NCBI GenBank assembly: GCA_030592625.1
Contig: JAUVIY010000025.1
Location: 1 to 15,940, forward strand
Direction: 5' to 3'
DNA: 15,940 nucleotides
Source: Spirochaeta sp.
GTDB taxonomy: Bacteria > Spirochaetota > Spirochaetia > DSM-2461
Below the pieces are notes generated by a model that was given only the letters and a program-made list of their open reading frames with translations, searched no databases and was not told the origin of the DNA. Position 1 is the stretch's first letter. Each line of letters starts with the position of its first letter. Position numbers and translations under genes: made by a program. Shown here piece after piece: positions 7,084 through 13,136 of this stretch.

Positions 7084-8577
7084 CTACTGCAGCACACGGG
7101 TTGCGTAAAACATTATCTCTTTCTGTGTCGTCTCTTCGGTATTCAAAATTTTCACAACATTACCCTCAGACATCACCAATATCCGGTCGCTGCATCTCAA
7201 TAGTTCAGGTAACTCGGAGCTTACGAATATAATGCCTTTCCCCTTGGATGCGAGTGAGGTGATGATTTCGTAAATATCCTCTTTGGCTCCAACGTCAACG
7301 CCCCGCGTCGGATCGTCCAGAAAGAGAACATTGGGATCCACCATCAACCAACGTGACACTAAAACCTTTTGTTGATTGCCACCACTCAGGGTATCGACTA
7401 TCGCATCGATCGACGAAGTTTTTATTTTGATGCTCTCTACGAGTTCGTTCACTGATTCCTGGATTTTCCAATTCACCAGAAAGCCATACTTATTCAGTTG
7501 ATCCAATCGCGAGAGAATCATGTTTTCCTTAACGCTTAACTGCATCATTAAGCCTTGTATTTTTCGATCCTCGGGGATGAGGCCGAATCCGTGCCTGATG
7601 GCACCACCAGGCGAACGTACATCGACTAGAGTACCGTCGAGGGTTACATGACCATGGATTTTCTTATCCATCCCAAACAAAGCCTCTCCCAACTCGCTTC
7701 GCCCCGCCCCTACAAGTCCGGCGACACCGAGAACTTCTCCAGCATAGAGATTGAACGAAACATCCTTGATTCGCAAAGTACTGAGATTGTCGACTGAGAG
7801 GATGAAATCGTTGGTCTTCCAGCTTTGTTGTCTTTCTTTCCCTGAAAGTAACCGCCCAACCATCATTTCAATAACTTCGTCATGGTCGGTATCCCGGGCT
7901 AACATCTTTCCAATAAAGCATCCATCCCTCATTACAACTATGGAATCAGCAATCCTGAAAATCTCATTCATCTTGTGGGATACAAAAATAATTGTGACAC
8001 CATCATGTTTCAGCTCAGCAATAAGATCGAAGAGGTTCGCAACAGCATCATCTGTCAAGGAACTTGTTGGCTCATCCATTATGATTAATCTTGTGTTCAT
8101 GCTGAGCACTCTAGCGATTGCAACCAATTGCACCTGAGCCATTGACAGAGCTTCAACCGGAATGGAAGGATCGAGGTTGATACCAACCTTCTCCAACCAT
8201 GGTTTCACTTCACGATTAATAATCCTTGGCCGAATCAATCCCTTTTCCAGGTATTTAAAATGGATGTTATTGATAACAATGTTCATTGCGATGGAAAGGC
8301 TAGGAAAGAGGTCTAATTCCTGAAGTATCAGACTGATACCACGACTCTGTGCCTCCAAAGGCGTGTAGGAGAAAAGACTCTCATCCTCGAAAACCAGCTG
8401 CCCGTGGTCCGGTCTGTAGATACCGGCAATAATCTTACCCACGGTGCTTTTACCAGCACCATTTTCACCGATCAATGCACAGACTTCTCCTCTTTCAATT
8501 GAAAAGGAGACATCTCTCACAGCATGTACCCCTCCGAAATGTTTGTGAATATTCTGAAGTGATAGTATATCGCCCAT
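7084..8577 (-). CDS. Sugar ABC importer ATP-binding protein, tandem ATPase (RbsA/XylG/MglA family)
   Basis: A 497-residue protein with two ABC ATPase halves. N-half: Walker A GENGAGKST (residues 37-45), signature ALSMAQVQLV (from about 144), Walker B LIIMDEPTSSLT (164-175), H-loop FVSHKM. C-half: degenerate Walker A AGLVGAGRSE (286-295), signature LSGGNQQK (397-404), Walker B LFLDDPTRGVDVG (418-430), and Ser where the H-loop His would be. This asymmetry is normal for RbsA/MglA proteins, which power a homodimeric permease from the cytoplasmic side. First gene of the operon. A longer frame starts with ATG at 8622, but that ATG lies inside the sigma-54 promoter (8626-8611), whose transcript would begin near 8600, so ATG 8577 is chosen. 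No strong ribosome site is visible there (GGGCTGG is the best). Confidence 0.9.
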   Translation of the reverse strand: MGDILSLQNIHKHFGGVHAVRDVSFSIERGEVCALIGENGAGKSTVGKIIAGIYRPDHGQLVFEDESLFSYTPLEAQSRGISLILQELDLFPSLSIAMNIVINNIHFKYLEKGLIRPRIINREVKPWLEKVGINLDPSIPVEALSMAQVQLVAIARVLSMNTRLIIMDEPTSSLTDDAVANLFDLIAELKHDGVTIIFVSHKMNEIFRIADSIVVMRDGCFIGKMLARDTDHDEVIEMMVGRLLSGKERQQSWKTNDFILSVDNLSTLRIKDVSFNLYAGEVLGVAGLVGAGRSELGEALFGMDKKIHGHVTLDGTLVDVRSPGGAIRHGFGLIPEDRKIQGLMMQLSVKENMILSRLDQLNKYGFLVNWKIQESVNELVESIKIKTSSIDAIVDTLSGGNQQKVLVSRWLMVDPNVLFLDDPTRGVDVGAKEDIYEIITSLASKGKGIIFVSSELPELLRCSDRILVMSEGNVVKILNTEETTQKEIMFYATRVLQ

Positions 8578-8610
8578 TACCAGCCCATTAACTTGAGATA
8601 CAAGTGGTAT

Positions 8611-8626
8611 AGCACGATCCATGCCA
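8611..8626 (-). promoter_or_regulatory. Sigma-54 (-24/-12) promoter of the ABC transporter operon
   Basis: On the minus strand 8626-8611 reads TGGCATGGATCGTGCT, against the consensus TGGCACG-N4-TTGCW. The invariant GG (8625-8624) and GC (8613-8612) are at the exact required spacing, with only a T for C and a G for T off consensus. The predicted transcript begins near 8600 and has a 23-base leader to ATG 8577. The divergent gene encodes a sigma-54 activator with a GAFTGA-type loop, which strongly supports the call. Confidence 0.8.
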
Positions 8627-8675
8627 TATCAAGGAATTTCCGACCCGGTTTCGTTTCAACTATCTCTTACGGTTA

Positions 8676-8729
8676 TTTACAGCAGATTAGCCTTTACAGA
8701 TGACTATTTAGTGTCTATATTTTTTACAC
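8676..8729 (+). promoter_or_regulatory. Sigma-70-type promoter of the regulator-kinase operon, with TTTACA repeats
   Basis: TTTACA (8693-8698) and TATATT (8716-8721) are separated by exactly 17 bases and point to the regulator gene. The transcript should start at about 8727-8731, at the ATG itself. TTTACAG occurs at 8676-8682 and 8693-8699, and TTTACAC at 8723-8729. These lie 76-123 bases upstream of the predicted sigma-54 start, the usual range for activator-binding sites, so the repeats might be the regulator's enhancer site, which would also let it control its own gene (inference). Confidence 0.55.
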
Positions 8730-8730
8730 A

Positions 8731-10080
8731 ATGGACATTAACCTGTCTAATTTTTCGACAAACAATACAGTTATCCTCATTATTGATGATAAAGAACGAG
8801 TGAGGGAGAGCCTCGCACTCTCCCTTAAGAGCCGGGGTTATAGGCCTATAACCTCTGATACCATTGAGGATAGCTGGAAGACAATCATGAGCGAGCATAT
8901 CGACCTCGCGCTTATAGACATTCAACTCGGTGACAAAAACGGTCTCGATTTACTAAAGCAAATTCAAAATATGGAAAGGCCGATACCTGTCATATTGTTC
9001 ACCGGTTTCGGCACCATCGAATCAGCAATCGAAGCAATTAAACTGGGCGCGTTCAATTATCTGCAGAAGCCAATTAAGATCGAGCAGTTGGTCGCTTCAA
9101 TCAACTCAGCATTGAGGATCCAATATCTGGAAGAAGAGAATATGAAGCTGCAGAACCAAATACAGGAAGACAAGTACTTCATTTCTTTCGGACAGATGAC
9201 TCAGAAAATGCATCAACGTGCAAAAAAACTTGCAAAAACCGAACTACCGGTGCTCATACAGGGAGAAAGCGGAACCGGAAAAGAAATGCTTGCAGAGTTC
9301 ATTCACCAATCATCGGAAAGAAAACACTTTCCGCTTATCAAGGTTAACTGCGCAGCACTTCCTGAATCACTAATTGACGATGAACTTTTTGGCCATGAGA
9401 AAGGTGCCTATACCGGGGCTAACGTATCTTTCAAGGGTGTCTTTGAACGAGCCGATAAAGGAACACTGTTCCTGGATGAACTTGGTGATATGCCGATGTC
9501 CACCCAGGCGAAAATACTTCGAGCCATCCAGAATCACGAGGTAAAAAAAATCGGCAGCGATAAGATTCTTAATGTTAATGTGCGTTTCATAACGGCTACA
9601 AACAAGAATCTGGAGAATCTCATCAAAGAAGGAGATTTCAGAGAAGACCTCTATTATCGTCTGAGTACCGCAGTCATCAACATTCCCCCATTACGGGAGC
9701 AAAAAGATGAAATCATGCTATTAGCGTCCCATTTCCTGTCGTCAATCAGAAACCCATCTCATTCAGCAATGACACTATCACCGGAAACCGCAGAGTTATT
9801 TATTCGATATCGATGGCCTGGAAATATACGCGAGCTTAAGAGCACCATCCAATACTCTGCAGCTATCACCGAGTCATCAGTTATCGACATTGAAGATTTA
9901 CCAAGGAAGCTTCTTGAAACGATGCATCCCGTTTCCAAAGGGAACTTACGCCAGAATATGGAGATTGAACTGATAATCCGGACCTTGAAGGATTACGATA
10001 ATAATAAAAGTAAAGCTGCCGAAATGATGGGTATTAGCCGTGCAACCTTATACAATAAGTTGAAGGAATTTGGTATTTGA
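8731..10080 (+). CDS. NtrC-family sigma-54-dependent response regulator
   Basis: A 449-residue cytoplasmic activator with three complete domains. Receiver, residues 13-128: acidic pocket Asp19/Asp20, phospho-acceptor Asp63 (LIDIQLGD), Thr91 and Lys113 (LQKPI). AAA+ sigma-54 interaction domain, about 150-380: Walker A GESGTGKE (178-185), the sigma-54 contact loop as GAYTGA (225-230, Tyr for the usual Phe, a common variant), Walker B GTLFLDE (244-250), and RWPGNIREL near the domain end. Fis-type HTH, 424-445 (KSKAAEMMGISRATLYNKL). It has no Shine-Dalgarno before ATG 8731, and the predicted transcript start is at or just before the ATG. The following kinase gene begins on the base after its stop codon, identifying the cognate pair. 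The likely target is the sigma-54 promoter at 8626-8611. Confidence 0.94.
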   Translation: MDINLSNFSTNNTVILIIDDKERVRESLALSLKSRGYRPITSDTIEDSWKTIMSEHIDLALIDIQLGDKNGLDLLKQIQNMERPIPVILFTGFGTIESAIEAIKLGAFNYLQKPIKIEQLVASINSALRIQYLEEENMKLQNQIQEDKYFISFGQMTQKMHQRAKKLAKTELPVLIQGESGTGKEMLAEFIHQSSERKHFPLIKVNCAALPESLIDDELFGHEKGAYTGANVSFKGVFERADKGTLFLDELGDMPMSTQAKILRAIQNHEVKKIGSDKILNVNVRFITATNKNLENLIKEGDFREDLYYRLSTAVINIPPLREQKDEIMLLASHFLSSIRNPSHSAMTLSPETAELFIRYRWPGNIRELKSTIQYSAAITESSVIDIEDLPRKLLETMHPVSKGNLRQNMEIELIIRTLKDYDNNKSKAAEMMGISRATLYNKLKEFGI

Positions 10081-11913
10081 ATGTCAGACGATCCTTTAAT
10101 AGTACTCAATAATATCTCATTGAAATACGGTTCTATCACCGCACTCGAGGATGTTAATTGGGAAATCAATGCTGGTGAGATTCATGCATTGATTGGAGAA
10201 CACGGTGCCGGAAAATCCTCACTCGCGCACATTATAAGCGGTTTCATTAGTCCAGAGGGATCACTTCTATGGGAAGGATCTTCAATAAGCCAGTTCAGCC
10301 CACGGATTGCCCGCTCGTTGGGTGTCAGTTTCGTTACACAGGAAAATGAGCTGTTCGACCATCTTCCAGTAGCGTATAACCTTCTCAACAAACACACTGA
10401 AAATTTTCGAGGATTCTTCATTAACCAGAAAAAGATATTTGTTGAAGCCCAAAATTACCTCTCCCGGGTTGGCTGCAAAATCAGCCCTCGCAAGCTTGTT
10501 GAAGAGTTAACGCTGCCGGAAAGGGTCATGATCGATATTCTTCGACATCTCTACAAGAATCCCAGATTGTTGATTCTTGATGAGGCCATGGAAAAACTCA
10601 CCGCAATTGACTTGGATCTTGTACTCCGCTTACTTCGTGAAATGAGGGAGTCCGGCGCTTCGACGCTTTTTATCACTCACAGGATCGATGATGTCTATAC
10701 ATACGCCGATCGGGTTTCAATAATTCGAAACGGAAAGATTATCATTTCAGAATTCGTAGAGAACATAGATAAGATTAATCTTATAAAACTTGCATATACC
10801 CAGATACACAGAAATAAGATTCCAGCCGGCTTGGATAAGGATTTTTACCACCTTCTCAAGTACAACGAAGCAATTTTAGAACTTCTGCCTATAGCCCTTC
10901 TGGTTGTCAACCGAGACAGTGAATTGAAGTTATTGAACCAATATGGCGAAAGACTTCTCAACCGGGATAGAAAACAAATCCTCAACGGAAGTTTAAGCTA
11001 TCTATTCGGAGATATAAATCAATCAGTACTCGATGACATTGGTAGTATCCTTTCAGCCCAGCAATGGGAGAATCTCTATAACCGAACCATCATATTAGAT
11101 GATCAAGAAATCAACTGTAATATCATCATTGAGCCTATAATGGATGGTAATTACTACCTTGGGAGTATCGTCATCATTGATGATATCACTGAGCAGGAAA
11201 ACCTCAGGGAAAAAATCAATGTATCGGAAAGGCTAGCAACCATTGGATTGCTGGCTGCCGGTGTATCGCACGAAATTAATAATCCTCTTGAAATTATAAA
11301 TAACTTTATCGATGTGCTAAAAAGACAAATCAAAGACAAGGATTCACTAAAGTATTTAGGTATTATCGAAGATGAAGTCGATTCTATTGAACAAATAGTC
11401 AGTAATCTGATTACATTCTCAGAGAAAAACCGATATCAGGACGAATACCTCGACCTGAACGAGCTGGCCAATCAAACAATTTCACTAGTAAAACTGAACG
11501 CAATAAAAAGAAACGTCAAGATCAACTTTTATGAAGAAAAAAGAGATCTCGTAGTTTTCGCAAATAGGATAAAGATAAAACAAGTCATTCTCAATATCGT
11601 AAAGAACGCACTGGATGCCATGCCCTCTGGGGGAGAGCTGATAATTAAACTGCTCTCCAGCGGAACCGCCTTTGCCATTCTTCGTTTCATCGACAACGGA
11701 ATAGGACTGGAGTCAGGGGGCCTGAGAAACATCCTCATGCCATTCTATACAACGAAAACAAACCGGGAAAATATGGGATTGGGACTATCGATTGTCTTCG
11801 GCATACTTGAAAGTTACGGCGGCAAAATTGAAGCTAAAAATCGAGAAGACTCCCAAGGTTGTGAAGTAAGTGTGTTCTTGCCACTAATAGAAGACTATCA
11901 CGACAAGATATGA
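10081..11913 (+). CDS. Hybrid ABC ATPase-PAS-histidine kinase, candidate transport-sensing kinase
   Basis: A 610-residue soluble protein without membrane segments, built from parts normally separate. Residues 5-230 are a single ABC ATPase domain of the sugar-importer (RbsA N-half) type: Walker A GEHGAGKSS (39-47, Lys45), Q-loop Gln87, Walker B RLLILDE (162-168), H-loop His200. The signature motif is degenerate: LTLPER (143-148) where the transporter's own ATPase has LSMAQV. Residues about 256-375 are a PAS domain. Residues 380-605 are an NtrB-like kinase: H-box VSHEINNP (His397), N-box NIVKNALDA (505-513), G1 DNGIG (538-542), F-box PFYTTKT (554-560), G2 GLGLS (566-570), all intact. It abuts the NtrC-type regulator (TGA directly followed by ATG) and is divergent from an ABC sugar importer. 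Inference: the ABC domain reads the importer by docking to its permease or ATPase, or by sensing ATP/ADP, and gates phosphorylation of the regulator. Confidence 0.92.
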   Translation: MSDDPLIVLNNISLKYGSITALEDVNWEINAGEIHALIGEHGAGKSSLAHIISGFISPEGSLLWEGSSISQFSPRIARSLGVSFVTQENELFDHLPVAYNLLNKHTENFRGFFINQKKIFVEAQNYLSRVGCKISPRKLVEELTLPERVMIDILRHLYKNPRLLILDEAMEKLTAIDLDLVLRLLREMRESGASTLFITHRIDDVYTYADRVSIIRNGKIIISEFVENIDKINLIKLAYTQIHRNKIPAGLDKDFYHLLKYNEAILELLPIALLVVNRDSELKLLNQYGERLLNRDRKQILNGSLSYLFGDINQSVLDDIGSILSAQQWENLYNRTIILDDQEINCNIIIEPIMDGNYYLGSIVIIDDITEQENLREKINVSERLATIGLLAAGVSHEINNPLEIINNFIDVLKRQIKDKDSLKYLGIIEDEVDSIEQIVSNLITFSEKNRYQDEYLDLNELANQTISLVKLNAIKRNVKINFYEEKRDLVVFANRIKIKQVILNIVKNALDAMPSGGELIIKLLSSGTAFAILRFIDNGIGLESGGLRNILMPFYTTKTNRENMGLGLSIVFGILESYGGKIEAKNREDSQGCEVSVFLPLIEDYHDKI

Positions 11914-12125
11914 GGCTGGCTGCATTGTCTCATGGATTCGGGATATTGATATTGAGCCTTGGACTTTCTACTGAACTGGGGAAGTTCCAGATACCCAGAA
12001 TGGTACCAACTAAAACTCACACCGCATATTTCTCAAGCAATCTCACAGCGACTACTGTTGATATCAGAATCGATTTGGAAAACGATGGAGCTGTAGAGTT
12101 TACGATGTCCTGTGTCAGAAAGTAA
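11910..12125 (+). CDS. Unrecognised small protein, 71 residues, possibly exported
   Basis: The ATG overlaps the kinase stop by four bases (ATGA), the arrangement expected of a coupled third gene of the regulator-kinase operon. The product begins MRLAALSHGFGILILSLGLS, a plausible signal peptide or membrane anchor, followed by about 45 polar residues containing an IRIDLENDGAVEF segment. There is no convincing ribosome site, only a purine-rich GAAGA. No domain is recognised. If real, it could be a periplasmic accessory to the sensor; it may equally be a chance frame or the 5' part of a decayed gene. Base composition is like the kinase gene, before GC content rises again after about 12190. Confidence 0.35.
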   Translation: MRLAALSHGFGILILSLGLSTELGKFQIPRMVPTKTHTAYFSSNLTATTVDIRIDLENDGAVEFTMSCVRK

Positions 12126-12138
12126 CTTGAAGTCCTGC

Positions 12139-12168
12139 TTGTGATGAGCCTGAGAGTCCGGATAAAAT
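12139..12168 (+). promoter_or_regulatory. Possible promoter of the PAP2 phosphatase gene
   Basis: TTGTGA (12139-12144) and TAAAAT (12163-12168) with an 18-base spacer, 23 bases before the ATG at 12192. Both boxes are imperfect matches to the sigma-70 consensus, so this is only a suggestion. Confidence 0.3.
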
Positions 12169-12191
12169 AACAGTAGGTTTGAGGGTAAATT

Positions 12192-13136
12192 ATGTCCGGA
12201 TGGGAAATCGGTTGGGGACTTGAGTTCCTGGTGTTCATGAACAACCTGGGCGGACGGGCCCTGGACATTGCACTGGAGCCCCTGCACTGGATCGGAGGAG
12301 AGATTGGATACACCATCATCCTTCCCATCCTGTTCTGGTCGGTGAACGACCGCCTGGGCCGCAGACTCTATCTGCTTGTGATGTTCAGTGCTCTGTTGAA
12401 CGGAGTCTTGAAAAACTGGTGGGCCCGTCCCCGGCCCTATCTGGTTGACCCGACCCGGATTGTCCCGGCCCACTCCGAGTCCAGTTACGGCATCCCCAGC
12501 GGTCACGCTCAGGGCGGCACGGTCCTCGGACTCTTCTTCGCACGTGAATCACACAAGAAATGGGTGAAAGGTGTTATTTATGCCGCTATCATCCTCATGG
12601 GAATTTCGAGAATGATCTTCGGTGTGCATTTTCTCCAGGACGTACTGGCCGGTTGGGTCCTCGGGGGATTGGTATTCGGGCTGTTCGTCTTTACAGAAGA
12701 ACCGATTGTCCGATGGTTCAGGTCCAATCCCGTCTGGAGCCTCTTCACCCTCTCATTACTCCCGGGAATCCTGGCCCTGGGAACCGAAGCTCTCGTTCCC
12801 GCTCTCTATCCTGCGACAAAGAGCCTCCTGGCGACTGGCGGTGCCCTGTCGGGGATTCTTATCGGCATGGCCCTGGAGCGTCTGAACGGCTCCTACCGAT
12901 CCGACGGTGATACATGGAAGCGTATCGTCCGGGCGCCGGTGGGAATGGTTCTCATATTCGGGATTCAGATAGGTCTCTCAACGATATTTTATTCCATCGT
13001 CGACGTCGATCGGCCGTCGTTCAGCCTGTCCGTCCTTTACACCTTGCGCTACCTGGCCGTGGGATTCTGCGGTTATTGGCTCATACCGGAAATTTTCATC
13101 CGCCTGCACCTGGCGGGTCCCCGGCAGGGCTCGTGA
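12192..13136 (+). CDS. PAP2-family membrane phosphatase (phosphatidic acid phosphatase / undecaprenyl-PP phosphatase-like)
   Basis: A 314-residue polytopic membrane protein with the full three-part active site of the PAP2 superfamily: K-x6-RP (Lys74, Arg81, Pro82), PSGH (102-105) and SR-x5-H-x3-D (Ser139, Arg140, His146, Asp150). Such enzymes remove phosphate from lipid phosphates (phosphatidate, undecaprenyl pyrophosphate, phosphatidylglycerophosphate) on the membrane or periplasmic face. Hydrophobic helices follow each motif, and further ones fill the C-terminal third (about residues 175-305), so it is longer than the minimal ~200-residue PAP2 proteins. The extra membrane region is of unknown role. 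GAGGG precedes the ATG by about seven bases. Its 3' end overlaps the convergent sbcB end by 41 bases. Exact lipid substrate not determinable. Confidence 0.87.
   Translation: MSGWEIGWGLEFLVFMNNLGGRALDIALEPLHWIGGEIGYTIILPILFWSVNDRLGRRLYLLVMFSALLNGVLKNWWARPRPYLVDPTRIVPAHSESSYGIPSGHAQGGTVLGLFFARESHKKWVKGVIYAAIILMGISRMIFGVHFLQDVLAGWVLGGLVFGLFVFTEEPIVRWFRSNPVWSLFTLSLLPGILALGTEALVPALYPATKSLLATGGALSGILIGMALERLNGSYRSDGDTWKRIVRAPVGMVLIFGIQIGLSTIFYSIVDVDRPSFSLSVLYTLRYLAVGFCGYWLIPEIFIRLHLAGPRQGS

Noticed and set aside
8578..8622. 15-residue N-terminal extension of the ABC ATPase from ATG 8622
   Set aside because: The ATG lies within the sigma-54 promoter, upstream of the predicted transcript start. It has no ribosome site, and the family N-terminus begins at the Met at 8577.
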